64,000 nt of DNA. It comes from Humulus lupulus. Taxonomy: Eukaryota; Streptophyta; Magnoliopsida; Rosales; Cannabaceae. Every line of letters begins with the position of its first letter. The stretch's first letter is position 1. Location: contig NC_084794.1 of the NCBI RefSeq assembly GCF_963169125.1, forward strand, positions 224,437,409-224,501,408, in the 5' to 3' direction. Of the stretch, positions 1-11,462 are shown in pieces. The notes below the pieces were generated by a model that was not told where the DNA came from, searched no databases, and saw only the letters and a list, made by a program, of their open reading frames with translations. The translations under genes and the position numbers were made by a program.

Positions 1-1
1 A

Positions 2-190
2 ATGAGATACTATTTCCTCTTAGTTAGGTTCACCTCAAAAATTGAGTTTCAGTTCACCAATGAGCAAAAGAATAGGATTCTCACCAACCTTCCTATAGGA
101 CGTTTTGATGCTCATGACAATGATGATTATGAACAATTAGATGATGATATGTTAGATGACAGATCGAATGTAGAAGATCCCGATTTTTAG
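2..190 (+). CDS. Short ORF of unknown identity, possibly truncated
   Basis: A 62-codon reading frame open from the window edge and ending at a TAG. The C-terminal half is strongly acidic (a D/E/N-rich tail after the sequence TNLPIGRFDAHD), which is more protein-like than random AT-rich DNA. I recognise no family. It could be the last exon of a host or transposon gene that enters from the left, or chance. Nothing downstream to about 300 continues it. Confidence 0.2.
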   Translation: MRYYFLLVRFTSKIEFQFTNEQKNRILTNLPIGRFDAHDNDDYEQLDDDMLDDRSNVEDPDF

Positions 191-696
191 ATTAATAGTT
201 TATATTTGTTTTATTTACTTTTGATTGTAATAAGTAAAATTGTTTTTCCAAATGAATAACATGCTATTTGAATATCATGTGTGAGTTTGATTCTATTTTC
301 ACAATCATAATAAATACTAAATAAAATGAATAATGACTAAGTTCGGTGAGGGTGGATACAAATCAATGAACCTGGTTTCCTTATTGAGAGTTAGGGGGCC
401 TTAGTAGTGGGAACGATTTTACTGATCCCAGCCCTCCCTCAATATGGATAACTTTGGAACAAAGATAAGTTTCGAGCCTGAGAATTAAGTCATATAGGAT
501 GATTAGAAACACGCTTAGAAAATAAAGATGACTTGTTTTTCTAAGTATAGAAACCCGCTCTAATAATAAATAAAGAAGTCATAATAAATAGGTCCGAGAT
601 ATGTTTGTTTTAGAATAAGTTTTTGCCTTAGAGCCTATTAGGAAAAGTTCTAACATGTTTCTTTCAACTGTTAGAAACTGTTAGAACTCTGCTACG
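191..696 (+). other. Untranslated stretch upstream of the element A gag
   Basis: No convincing coding sequence. From about 300 on it probably belongs to the leader of the Tekay-like element because it runs unbroken into gag, but neither a TGGTATCAGAGC-type primer binding site nor the end of a 5' LTR (compare 7251-7263) can be found. A hairpin-capable segment lies at 384-442: TTGAG and CTCAA at the outside, GGGGGC against GCCCTC, and TGGGA against TCCCA inside. Confidence 0.4.
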
Positions 697-1926
697 ATGT
701 CTCTCCGAAGATCCGCACGCACCAACGGAAACGCCTCCAACAATGTTCCAGCGACCAATGCGGTTCCTACTGTTCGCCGAAGGGGAGTGCGTGCTACTGC
801 TCGCCGCAACGCGCCGGCACAGCCAGCTGACAACACTGCAGAGATTGCCAGACTGCGACAGCAAGTCGAGGAACTTCTGCAGCAACAACGCCAACAGGCT
901 CAATCTCAGCCTCAGCCTCCGCCACAGCCGCAGCCGCAACCACAGCAAATGGCCCCAGCACCCCAACAAGTTGGTCCATATGGGGGATGGCCTATGACGA
1001 ATTACGCTCCATATCCTGTACAACACATGGAGCCAGTGTACGAGAGGTTCCGCAAGCAGCACGCTCCGAACTTCGAAGGGACTACGGACCCCTTTGAAGC
1101 AGGAGAATGGCTAAGGAATGTGGAGTCGATCCTAGCCCACATGAACCTCAGTAATGCTGACCGCATATCCTGCGTCTCGTCTTTACTCAAGAAAGATGCC
1201 AGGATATGGTGGGATTTGGTCCAGCAATCCCACGATGCTGTCACCATGACGTGGACCCGATTTGTGGAGCTCTTCCACAAGAAGTACTACAATTCAGCGG
1301 TGCTTGCTACGAGAGTTGAGGAGTTCACCAATCTGAAGCAAGGGAATTTAACAGTGGCGGAATATGCTCGTCAGTTTGACCGCTTAGCCAAGTTCGCGGC
1401 AGAGTTAGTTCCAACCGATTATCTGAGGGTGAACAAATTCGTGAGAGGACTCCGACCAAAGATCGAGACGGGGGTGAAGCTAGCAAACCCGGGAAACACT
1501 TCATATGCCGACGTTCTCGAGACGGCAATTGAAGTAGAAAGGTTGTAGGCCAACGTAAGCAAAGAAGAAGCTAGCAAGCCTGAACGCAAACAGCAGAGCC
1601 AACCTCAGGCCAGTCGGAACAACAATCAGTCTAGCAATAGCAGCAACAATCAGTCCAACAACAATGGTAACGGACAGAAGAGAAGGCATCCTGACAACAA
1701 GCAAGCTGACAGCAATAAAAGGGCACGACCAAATAATGGGGGAAATAGGTCGGGCTACGTGGAATACCCGCCATGTGCCAAATGTCAGAAGAAGCACCCC
1801 GGAGAATGCTGTGCCAACACCAAGGAGTGTTTCAATTGTGTTCAAGAGGGGCATCGCAAGAAAGATTGTCCTCAGCAAAAGCCAGACGGAAAGAAGGATG
1901 AAAAGATGGTTCCTGCTCGGGTTTTT
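697..1926 (+). pseudogene. gag: Element A gag with zinc knuckle, one internal TAG
   Basis: The first ATG gives a basic, Gln/Pro-rich N-terminus (codons 1-95, a PQPQ-type tract around codon 75), then a retrotransposon gag core (about codons 105-280) with the usual WW-containing stretch and the ARQFDRLAKFA-type motif. A TAG sits at codon 284 (1546-1548). After a Ser/Asn/Gln-rich linker there is a CX2CX4HX4C zinc knuckle at 1828-1869, preceded by a second Cys cluster. Gag would package element RNA in the cytoplasm. The frame continues without shift into pol, so gag and pol were one polyprotein, as is usual for Tekay elements. Confidence 0.85.
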
Positions 1927-4900
1927 GCTTTAACCCAAGGAGAGGCGGATGCTAGCAACAAGGCGGTTACAGGTCAGGTTTCCATCCTCAATAAATTATG
2001 TCATGTATTATTTGATTCGGGAGCCACTCATTCGTATATTTCGTTAGGAATGATAGATAAACTAGACAAACCTAGTGAAAGATTTAGAACTAGGTTTGCA
2101 ACCGAGTTGCCTTCGAGCAAAGTAGTTCTATCATCACGAATTGTACGAGGCGTACCAATCAAGATTGAGGACAAGGAACTAGAAGGAGACCTGATAGAGT
2201 TGGTGATCAAAGACTTCGACGTCATACTAGGCATGGATTGGCTAGCACGGCATGGCGCAATGATCGACTGCAGACGCAAGAAGGTGACATTCGATACTCC
2301 TGACGGCCAGAAACTATGTTTCATGGGACAAGCTTCAGGACTACGCACCCCGTTAGTATCATCTCTCAAAGCTCAGAGAATGATGGAGAAAGGATGTCAA
2401 GCATTCTTAGCCAACATCACGAATGTGGAGAAGGAGACATCACTTAAGGTTGGAGATGTTCGAGTCATACAAGAATTTCCAGAAGTATTTCCCGATGACT
2501 TGCCAGGATTGCCGCCAACTAGAGAAATAGACTTCACGATAGAATTAGTACCGGGCACCGAGCCTATCTCTAAGGCACCATACCGGATGGCACCTACGGA
2601 ACTCAAGGAGTTAAAGACACAGCTACAAGAACTCCTAGACTTGGGTTTCATTAGGCCAAGCCATTCACCATGGGGAGCTCCGGTACTATTCGTGAAGAAG
2701 AAGGACGGAAGTATGCGCATGTGCATAGACTACCGTGAGCTGAATAAAGTAACAATTAAGAACAAATACCCACTACCTCGGATTGATGATTTGTTTGATC
2801 AACTCCGAGGCGCGACTGTATTCTCTAAGATCGATTTATGGTCCGGGTATCATCAGCTCAAGGTAAAGGGAGAAGATATCCCTAAGACAGCCTTTAGGAC
2901 TCGTTATGGACATTACGAGTTCTTGGTTATGTCTTTTGGTCTTACTAACGCGCCAGCCGCGTTTATGGACTTGATGAATAGGTTCTTCAAAGACTACTTG
3001 GATAAATTCGTCGTTGTGTTCATCGACGACATTTTAATTTACTCCAAGGATGAAGTGGAGCACGGGGAACACTTGAGGATGATTTTGACGCGATTGAAGG
3101 AGCACCAACTCTACGCAAAGTTCAAGAAATACGAGTTTTGGCTCTCGCAAGTGGTGTTCCTCGGGCACATCATATCGAAAGACGGAGTTGCAGTAGATCC
3201 ATCGAAGGTATAGGCCGTGAAGGATTGGCCTAGGCCAAAGAACGCGTCAGAAGTAAGAAGCTTCTTAGGGCTAGCAGGTTACTATAGAAAGTTTGTAGAG
3301 GGCTTTTCTAAGATAGCCACTCCACTCACCAACCTGACCCGGAAGCAACAAAAGTTTAACTGGAATGATAAGTGTGAGGAAAGCTTACAGTTACTTAAGG
3401 ATAAGCTTTGCTCAACACCAGTACTTAGTGTCCCAACACCCAACGATAAGTTCTTTGTCTACTGCGATGCATCAAAGTTAGGATTGGGATGCGTACTGAT
3501 GCAGAATGACAAGGTGATAGCCTACGCCTCACGTCAGTTAAAGGAGTATGAACAACGCTATCCAACTCACGATATGGAGTTGGCAGCGGTGGTCTTTGCG
3601 TTAAAAATCTGGCGCCATTATCTTTACGGAGAACGGTGCGAGATTTACACGGACCACAAAAGTTTAAAATACTTCTTTACGCAGAAGGAGCTCAACATGA
3701 GGCAGCGCAGGTGGTTAGAGTTAGTAAAGGATTACGACTGCGAAATCCTATACCACCCGGGAAAGGCAAATGTAGTTGCCGATGCACTCAGCCGGAAAAG
3801 CTATGGGAACTTAGCAGCCTTATCCAGAATAGAAAAGCCGCTACAGCAGGAGCTGATCAGTGCCGGAATCGAAGTGGTTATAGGCAAGCTGGCTAACTTG
3901 TCTATCCAATCAAATCTGCTAGAAGACATACGGAATGGTCAGAAACATGATGACTCGCTAGCAGCACACACGGATGCAGTCAGAGAAGGCAAGACTACAA
4001 ATTTCTCAATATCCAGTCAAGGTTTATTGAGATATAAGGATCGGGTATGCGTGCCAGACGATCAGAGTATTAAGAAGACGATCCTAGAAGAAGCGCACAA
4101 CACCCCATACTCGGTTCATCCAGGGTCTACCAAGATGACTCATGACATCAAGGCAGTCTATTGGTGGCCAGGGATGAAGAAGGACATAGCGGAGTATGTA
4201 TCTAAGTGTCTGGTATGCCAGCAAGTGAAGGCGGAGCATCAGCGGCCTGCAGGATTATTGCAACCGCTTAGCATACCGGAATGGAACTGGGACGATATAG
4301 CCATGGACTTCGTAACGGGTCTGCCAAAGACGAATAAGCAGCATGATTCCGCTTGGATAGTCATAGATAGACTAACCAAGTCGTCTCATTTTCTGCCTGT
4401 TAAGACTTCATATACGGCAGATCAACATGCAGACATCTACATCCACGAAATTGTACGATTGCATGGAATCCCCAAGACGATAGTGTCAGATAGAGGATCA
4501 ATATTTACGTCAAGATTTTGGAGAAGTTTACAGCAAGCTATGGGTACTAAGTTAAGCCTTAGTACAGCTTTCCATCCTTAGACAGATGGGCAGTCTGAGC
4601 GTACGATTCAGATTTTAGAGGATATGCTACGCGCATGTGTACTTGATTTCGGAGGATCATGGAACAAGTACTTACCACTGATCGAGTTCTCGTACAACAA
4701 CAGCTACCAGTCGACGATCGGAATGGCACCTTATGAGTTGCTATATGGAAGAAGGTGCCGATCACCGTTGCACTGGGACGAGGTAGGAGAAAGGTAGCTT
4801 CTAGGGCCCGAAGCTGTTAGACAAGCACAAGAAGCAGTAGCGCTTATTAGACAGCGTATGCTTGCTGCTCAAAGCCGTCAGAAAAGCTATGCGGATACCA

Positions 4901-5346
4901 AGCGACGCGATGTGGAGTTCCAAGTTGGAGATCAAGTCTTCCTGAAAATATCTCCTATGAAGGGTGTCAAGCGGTTCGGGAAGAAAGGCAAGCTCAGTCC
5001 CCGATTCATAGGTCCTTTTGAGATATTGGAAAAAGTGGGACCAGTTGCATATAGACTAGCCCTACCGCCAGCACTAGCCGATAGTCACAACGTCTTCCAC
5101 ATCTCAATGTTACGCAAGTATGTGTCAGACCCATCTCACGTCCTCAAGTACGATACCATAGCGCTCCAGAAAGACTTAAGTTACGAGGAACGACCGGTTA
5201 GCATCCTAGATAGAGGGATGAAGTAGTTACGGTCCAAGAGCTTTCCTATAGTCAAAGTCCTATGGAGCAATAGTTCTGAACGCGAGGCAACGTGGGAGTT
5301 GGAAGAGGACATGCAGAGCCGGTATCCAGAGTTATTTGGTAAGTAA
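1927..5346 (+). pseudogene. pol: Element A pol: PR, RT, RNase H, integrase, chromodomain
   Basis: Same frame as gag. Protease active site DSGATHS at 2014. RT from about 2520 with the catalytic FIDD at 3019-3030. RNase H from about 3340 with its acidic residues in YCDAS, DMELA and YTDHKS, ending near ADALSRK (3780). Integrase has an HHCC zinc-binding region (about 4090-4225) and a DDE core: Asp in AMDFVTG, Asp in VSDRGS, and Glu in TDGQSER just after a TAG at 4579. A chromodomain-like tail ends at the TAA 5344-5346. Internal stops are at 3211, 4579, 4795 and 5224, all TAG; no frameshift was found. All catalytic residues I can read are kept, so inactivation looks recent. It cannot make full polyprotein without readthrough. 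Confidence 0.9.
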
Positions 5347-5370
5347 ATTTCGAGGACGAAATTCTTTTTA

Positions 5371-5382
5371 GTAGGGGAGAAT
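5371..5382 (+). other. Element A polypurine tract
   Basis: GTAGGGGAGAAT lies immediately before the TG that starts the 3' LTR and 24 bp after the pol stop. Its place and purine run fit the primer for plus-strand DNA synthesis. Confidence 0.75.
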
Positions 5383-5817
5383 TGTAGAGTCCAAGAACTT
5401 TACTTAGCTAATTGTTAGTAGTATTATAGTATGTTTAGTATTATCTTTGTAACTGTGGATTTTTGGTTCAGACCGGGAATTATTTGGACACTCATAGTAG
5501 TACTTATATATTTTCTAAGTTTAATCTATAGTTTAAGAATATTAAGTATAACCTAAGGTTTGATTAATGTGACTGATATTAAGGATTATATTTATTATAT
5601 TATAAGGTTTAGACATCAACCAATAGGATTTTAAGCACATGTTATGAATGGTGATTAAGGATTAAGTATTTTTGAGGATTAAATTTAATAAGGAGTAAAG
5701 TTTGAATGTTATAGGGCCAGTCAGCAGTTTTGAGTACGTTGAGGGCTTAGTCAAGGCTGTTTACTCCATTCAAACTTAGCTAAAAATGTGTAATTTCGTG
5801 TTTAAATATTCAGCGTG

Positions 5818-5924
5818 TGCCGATATATCGCAGCACGTAGATACGGAAAACACGAGACGATGCACGGTCGCCTCGGGCATACTGGCCCAGGCGATATATC
5901 GCCTACAGGGGGCGATATATCGCC
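5818..5924. repeat. Three GATATATC palindromes in the element A LTR
   Basis: GGCGATATATCGCC, a perfect 14-bp palindrome, occurs at 5890-5903 and 5911-5924, and a shorter version with core CGATATATCG at 5821-5830. The two full copies are only 7 bp apart. They lie about 200-300 bp upstream of the likely TATA box, inside U3. Confidence 0.9.
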
Positions 5925-6664
5925 TCCTCCAGCATATGTTCAAACGTTTTTGAATTCTTTTCCTTTCAGCCATTCAAACTCCTTCAACAGTCCAGCATCT
6001 TTTGAACGAGTCTTCAGCCTCTGCTGAACGATTATTCAAATGATTTTCACCTAAAAGGCCATTATTTTTATTCAAGTAAAATCAAGATATTTTCATTCCC
6101 AAACTCTATAAATAGGACCTAGTACCCAGCCATTTCTTCACCTTTTACTCTAAGTTCAGAAGCTGCTAGTGCTAAGTAAGTGTGAGAGTGTAAACACCTG
6201 GTTTGGGGAAAAATCATAAGCTTAAACATCATAAGCTTATCAAACACTTTGGGAAGTGAGATTCGTTAGTATTTCGGTTGTGGTTAGATTGATCTTGCAA
6301 GTCTTTGAGGTAAACCCGAAACTCTAGTTCATTTGATTTATGTTATGTTTCCCTTCTCTTAGTCTCCTACTCAGTTTCCTAACCTCATTCTTATTTTGGT
6401 TAGGGAATCCAAGTTCTTAAGCACATAAGTTGTGGTAAGCATATTTTCTTTTAATGGTTTAGTCTTCCTATTCATTTTCATCTCTTCTTCTTCTTAAGAC
6501 TCACTCTTTCTCATATGGTTTTAGGAGTGTTCCAAAAGTCCTAACACAGTCCATTATATCCCGGTAACCTTGGTAAGGAAAATAGGCTAGAATCTATATG
6601 TTTATGTTTATGTTATCTTATGTGTTATGTTATGATATGTTATACATATGTTTGTTGTAGGCTT

Positions 6665-6792
6665 GGGCTTATGCCCTATTTGACTAACAAGACCCCAAAA
6701 AGATTGTGGGCATATGCCTATTTAGCTGGTAGGACCCCACTAATCTCATGGGCATAAGCTTGTTTAGTCTATGGGACCCCAAGTAATAATGG
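6665..6792 (+). repeat. Tandem array, about 43 bp x 3, in the element A LTR
   Basis: Units start at 6665, 6708 and 6750 with GGGCWTA and each contains a GACCCCA-type core followed by a variable AT-rich tail. Units are clearly diverged from each other. A similar GACCCC-bearing array occurs in the element B 5' LTR. Confidence 0.8.
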
Positions 6793-7263
6793 CCATTATA
6801 ATAAGTGTATTATGTGTTATGATATGTCTTTACGTTATTATGAAATTGATGTGTATGACTATGTGTTTTTTTTTTCTTGCTGGGCATTAGGCTCATTCCT
6901 TTCTGTTTATGTGCAGGAAATAAGCTTTAGAGGCGGAAAGATTCGTGACGATTAGAGGATGTGTATCGATGGTGAATGGAGTTAAGGGGCCGAGCGTTAT
7001 TCGATTCGAGGATGTAGTCTCATTTTACTTTTTTATGGTTTTACATGTATTTTTCGCATTTCTTATGTAATGTCTTTTATTTTTAAATCATGTTTTGTTT
7101 TTAAAGACAATGGGATCTCATATCCTTCTTAGTATTCTATTTATTTGTAAGTAACTCTTATGTTACAAGTTACTCAATAAAATTATGGTATTTTCGTAAA
7201 AATGTAAGTTTTATGTATAGTTTCGTTAATGGTCCAAATAGTCTAGATTAGTGGGTCATTACA

Positions 7264-7925
7264 AAAATGGTGGACAATTGATTATTTCTCAAACAAGAAA
7301 TCTGCTAAAAATGTTGGAGAGAATTAACATGACTGAATCAAAGGTAGTCAATGTTCTTTTAGCTGCCCATTTTGAGTTCTCTAAAGAACAGTGTCCTAAA
7401 AATGAAGATGAAAGGAAGAAAATAGAAAAGATTCTATACTCAACTACCATTGGATGTCTAATGTACTCAATGGTGAACACAAGAATATACTTAGCTCACC
7501 CAATGAGTTTTCTAAATAGGTATAGGGCTAATCTCGACTTAGCTCACTTCAATATGGTTTGCATTTTGAAAAAAAGAAAGGGCCAATATCGCTAGAAGGT
7601 TACGTAGATTTTGATTATGCATTTTACAGGGATAATCGCAAGCCTCTAACCTCATTTGTGTTTCTATTAAATGGTTGTTGCATCTGTTGGAAAACTCAGC
7701 TGCAACCTGTGGTAGCTTTGTCTACCACTGAGGTAGAGTTTATGGCTGTCATAGAAGCAATAAAGTAAGTAATATGGCTACAAAGGTCGCTAAAGGAAAT
7801 CAAGTTGTTGCAAAAGAAAGTTACTATTTATTCAGACAGCCAATCAACAATACACCTCAGTAAGAACCCTGTATATCTTGAAAGGTCTAAGCATTTTAAT
7901 ATAAGAAATTTATTGTTTTTGGGTG
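7264..7925 (+). pseudogene. Ty1/copia pol remnant (RT end and RNase H)
   Basis: The translation from 7268 matches the end of a copia reverse transcriptase (ISQ...LLKMLERINM, then AAHFEFSKEQCPK and a YSTTIGCLMYSMV segment), and from about 7590 the copia RNase H: LEGYVDFDYA, CWKTQLQPVVALSTTEVEFMA, and IYSDSQSTIHLSKNP near 7830. Frame changes near 7590 and a TAA at about 7767 break it. The upstream part of pol is missing; the Tekay-like LTR is joined directly to it at 7263/7264, so element A probably inserted into this copy. The clade within copia is not certain. Confidence 0.8.
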
Positions 7926-9059
7926 CCTAAACCACTCTATATATTTATAGTATTCACATTTGCAGCAGTATAAGATAAAGAAAGATGACTTTAGAGCAAT
8001 AATTAGACAGTGGCCCTAAGAGTGTTTCTTAGAGATGGTTTAGTACATTGTTGAGTGTTCATGGTTTATTGTTGTTGTAAAGCGAGTGCTCATTGGGCGT
8101 TCCATGTACTAAACATGAGAGAGATTTGTAGAGCACTATACTCTGTAACTTCTTGTTCATATAGTGAAGATGGCTTGGATTGCATGTAGTCTCATATTGA
8201 GCTAAACTAGTATAAAATTCTTGCCTTTTATTTTTCTAAGTTACAATCTTTGTTGTTTCATCTCTATTTGAAGCATTGCAAATATTTTTTGCTCACTGTT
8301 TAAGAAAAGTTCTGTATGTTCTTTGAGTTGTTCATGTTGTAATTACAATTACATTTCTTCAAGCCTTGGTGTTGTGGTGCTTAACCATGAAAAAGTTGAA
8401 TCAATATCATGCATTTCAAGATAGTATATATTCAAAACATTACATGCGACCACACCCATTGATCACATTGTTCATTTAAATATGGAAAAATTACATAAAT
8501 CAAAATATCTAAAAATTTAAAAATATATGGTGTCTGGTTTTATATGGTATTTGTTGATGCAATTTTTTGTGAACTAAAATTTAGAGGGATTAAGTAGTGG
8601 AACAATTAAGAGAAACAACATGATTTTTATGTGGTTTAACCTTTAACGAGACGCAGTCCACGAGTTAATGTTATTTAACTTACGAATTCACAAAGTTCAT
8701 GTTCTCTTTAGAGTTTGCAATTTGGCAACGTTTTGGCATGCATAAGCTAACTTGTTTTACAATGAGACCCCAACCCTGTTTATAGGATATTGGTGGGATT
8801 AAGGCTCGCTAATTAGAGAAAAATATGTCATAATTTGTCATTATAAGATAACATGGTATTTACAAAAAAAAAGAGACTAAAAAGTGTGCTAAGTGTGGTA
8901 GATGAGCTAGATCAGACTTGTCTATTATGTAAGTAGTCTTTCACTGCCTCACGAGTAGCTTCTTGAGGATGTCTAGGTGTATGATGTACAAACACATTCT
9001 TGGGAAGTAGCGGCAGTTTCAAGCAGCACACCAGCTGTTCCCAAGAAAGATTTTGTGGC
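7926..9059. other. AT-rich stretch with possible copia tail and LTR debris
   Basis: No gene seen. 7926-8230 follows the copia RNase H and may be its 3' untranslated part. At 8624-8665 there is a TGTGGTTT...CAGTCCACGAG segment resembling a module in both Tat LTRs of this window, so some LTR debris is likely. The last 50-100 bp before 9060, read on the minus strand with the sequence after 44074, formed one locus before element B inserted. Confidence 0.4.
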
Positions 9060-10038
9060 TGTAATGTCCCCAATTCCCTAACGTGGCTTAGTGCCTGGAT
9101 TAAGGGGCCAGGAGGACCATAATTTATTAAATACATTGTTATGTGATTATATGCATGATTATGTGCATTGTATTATTAAATGATTGTATTTGTATATCTA
9201 TGTGCATGTATGTGATATATGGGTGAGACGACATTATTATGTGGATATATTTGAGCTATTGGGCATGAGATGATCCAAGGAAGAAAGTTAGCGGTTTTTC
9301 CATAACGGGGTTAATTACCGGGATCGAGGTAAGCCTAAGGGTAATTTGGTGCTTAGTACATTACCGGGAATGAGCGGGTAATGGGAAATGATTTGTTCAA
9401 TATTTGAGGATATTAAGAGTAACAGGAATTGAGAGACATTAGTTATGATTAACGAGGTAGGTGGTAATGACAAAATCGCGCTTGGGTGACTTTGAGGGAT
9501 TAGGTTGGCCCTAAAGTCATTTTAGTCATTTAAGGATATTAGATAGTTTTGATTTGAGGAAGGCTATAGAATAAACAAGGTAAAAATAGAGCTTTTCTCT
9601 ATTCTCTCTTGATCACCTTCTCTCTTACTCACTCAGTTTGGATTTTGAAGCTAAGTTAGAGAATTCAAGGTTGAGGAACTCGGAGTCTAGGATTAAGTTT
9701 CAGCAAGTGAAGGGATTCAGTTCATAGCTGAGGTGAGATTTCAATTATGTTTTTGGGTGGTTTTAGTTATGTTTATAAGCTTGGAATTTTGATTATGGAG
9801 TTAAGTATTTGATGGTATTTTAGGTGTTATGATCTTGGGTTTTTATTGCTAGATTGGTGGTTATGTTGTGTTGAGGTTTTGTTTTGATATTGGGATTGTT
9901 GGGTTGTCTTTTTGGCTGATTATGAATTGAGGAAAATGTAGGGGAGCTGGGTTTGTGGGGTCAAGTCGCAACCGAGTTCATGGGTGCCGCGACTTAAGTG
10001 AACTCCAAAGCCTTCCCTTGTTTCTATCTAGCAGGCGC

Positions 10039-10066
10039 GCCGCGACCCTTAAGGGCAAGTCGCGGC
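10039..10066. repeat. Imperfect GC-rich palindrome in the element B 5' LTR
   Basis: A 28-bp near-palindrome: arm GCCGCGAC, a core containing CCCTTAAGGG, and arm GTCGCGGC. The equivalent in the 3' LTR (42990-43017) has changed both arms symmetrically to GCTGCGAC and GTCGCAGC. A second, weaker unit follows about 60-80 bp on in both LTRs. Confidence 0.8.
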
Positions 10067-10506
10067 CTGCCCTTGGCACCTAGACAGGGGGCCTATCTGT
10101 CTGGGAGGCACGCCGTGACCCTTGGGGGCAGGACACTACTCGCCTGTCTGTTTTTGGCCAGGCTTAGTTTTACTTGGTTTTAAGCGCATGTTTTCAAACC
10201 TTAAGGTTTGGGATCGAATCTACTAATCGTTTTAGTAGGATTCGAGGTCCTGGGGGCTAGGACTTGGTCTGGGAATCTTTTATTACTCATTTTATTGATG
10301 AGATTTCATTTTTGGTTATGATTATGTTACTGCTAAGGGCCTAAGGACAGGATCATTCTCAAGGGTCATTCTTAAGTTATTTTACGCTCGAGGCTAAGGT
10401 AAGAAATCTACACCCATTATGTGACATACATGATTATTGTTGAAGCATGTTGATTGCTCTATATTTGGATATCTGTTGCATTATGAATGCTTGATTGGAT
10501 TGTTTT

Positions 10507-10990
10507 TCTGAGCAACGCACTTAGTTATTAGTCAGAAACGACAATGGTGTTAAGTGCTGGTCGTGAAGCACTGACTTATCAGTCAGGATCGAAAATAGTA
10601 CTGAGCATTTTTCGTATGGAATTGACTTATGAGTCAAGAGTAGAAATTGCACATAGAACGCTGATCGATATGATTACATCTAATCAACAAGAGCATTATA
10701 TGCTCGTCCGACCTATTGGTCAAAGAAAACTAAAGCGCTTGGCTAGCCTATGGTTAGTTACTCAGATATAGGGCTAAAAGGCTCAGGTGACTTGATAGTC
10801 ACATGGCTTAGGGCGCAGGACCCCACGAAGTCTTATTAGTCATATATTAAGGGCAGACGACCCCAGGATGTCTTATTAGTGATCTATTAAGGGGAGATGG
10901 CCCCAGGATGTCTTATTAGTCATCTATTCAGGGCGCAGGACCCTAGAATGACTTAACAGTGATCATTTGATTAGGGATGCGAATCCCAGA
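10507..10990 (+). repeat. Two tandem arrays in the element B 5' LTR
   Basis: 10507-10640 holds about three units of 55 bp built around TGACTTATYAGTCA, itself close to palindromic. 10801-10990 holds four to five units of about 47 bp built around GACCCCA...TCTTATTAGT. The first array is also in the 3' LTR (43467-43620); the second is deleted there. Confidence 0.75.
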
Positions 10991-11462
10991 ATGATTTCAT
11001 GATCATTTTTAATACTTGTATACATGTAATAATATTTTTTCTTGCTAAGCCTTGGCTCACGGGTGCTATGTGGTGCAAGTAAAGGAAAAGAAAAGCTTAC
11101 CTAGCCTTGAGTGGAGAGCTTAGGTGGTGACGTGTACATATGCAACCACTTGACCACCACGGCCAAGGTGTTTCTCAAGGGAACTAGGGTTTAACTATAT
11201 TTTTGCCACTTAGATTGGGGGATTGTAACTTTTGAATTGTAATGACCATTTTCGATTGTAAATAACTTTGTAAACACTTTTATGGGATCTCATGCATAGT
11301 TTAACGTTTTAAATAAAATATATCTATTCCTTTTGACCGAGATTTTAACCCTGGCCAATTAATAACACTTAGATGAACATTTATGGCCTAATGACTCATT
11401 TAGCAAGTTAAACACTATTTAAAGTACACAATGTGAAGGTCTTGGCCAACCTGGGCGTTATA

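Larger units (their letters stand above)
300..7263 (+). mobile_element. Element A: Tekay-like Ty3/gypsy chromovirus, 5' LTR not found
   Basis: Order is leader, gag, PR, RT, RNase H, integrase, chromodomain-like tail, PPT, 3' LTR. This order, with integrase after RNase H and a chromodomain after integrase, is that of plant chromoviruses; the RT, RNase H and integrase wording is Tekay/Del-like. The left boundary is a guess: no 5' LTR copy is present, so it lies upstream of the window or was lost. The right boundary is the 3' LTR end at 7263, directly against a copia remnant; the 5 bp after it are AAAAT, but the matching left duplication cannot be checked. Confidence 0.85.
5383..7263 (+). repeat. 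Element A 3' LTR, 1881 bp
   Basis: Starts TGTAGAGTCC after the PPT and ends ATTACA, giving TG...CA termini. It holds three GATATATC palindromes (5818-5924), the TATA-like CTCTATAAATAGGACC near 6104-6119 (a likely promoter, with transcription starting about 30 bp on), and a 43-bp tandem array (6665-6792). Length is within the long-LTR range of Tekay elements. No second copy exists in the window, so its age cannot be estimated here. Confidence 0.85.
9060..11462 (+). repeat. Element B 5' LTR, about 2.4 kb
   Basis: Begins TGTAATGTCCC and ends GGGCGTTATA, just before the PBS. It is alignable along its length with 32551-33190 plus 42662-44074. About 350 bp (roughly 10790-11130) are missing from the 3' LTR, including one tandem array. 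By eye the first 300 bp differ from the 3' LTR at well over a tenth of sites, suggesting considerable age. A 61-codon ORF in it (9998-10183) also exists in the 3' LTR but is probably not coding. Confidence 0.9.

Noticed and set aside
664..1062. 132-codon Leu/Arg-rich minus-strand ORF
   Set aside because: Antisense shadow of the Gln/Pro-rich gag start; its Leu-rich repeats come from the CAG/CCTCAG-rich coding strand.
697..5346. UAG recoding or stop-codon readthrough as the reason for five TAG codons
   Set aside because: Programmed readthrough uses one fixed site; five scattered stops, including inside integrase, fit point-mutation decay better.
9998..10183. 61-codon ORF present in both element B LTRs (also 42949-43134)
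   Set aside because: It is conserved only because LTRs are copies of each other. It has no family match, and it is made of the GC-rich palindrome region.
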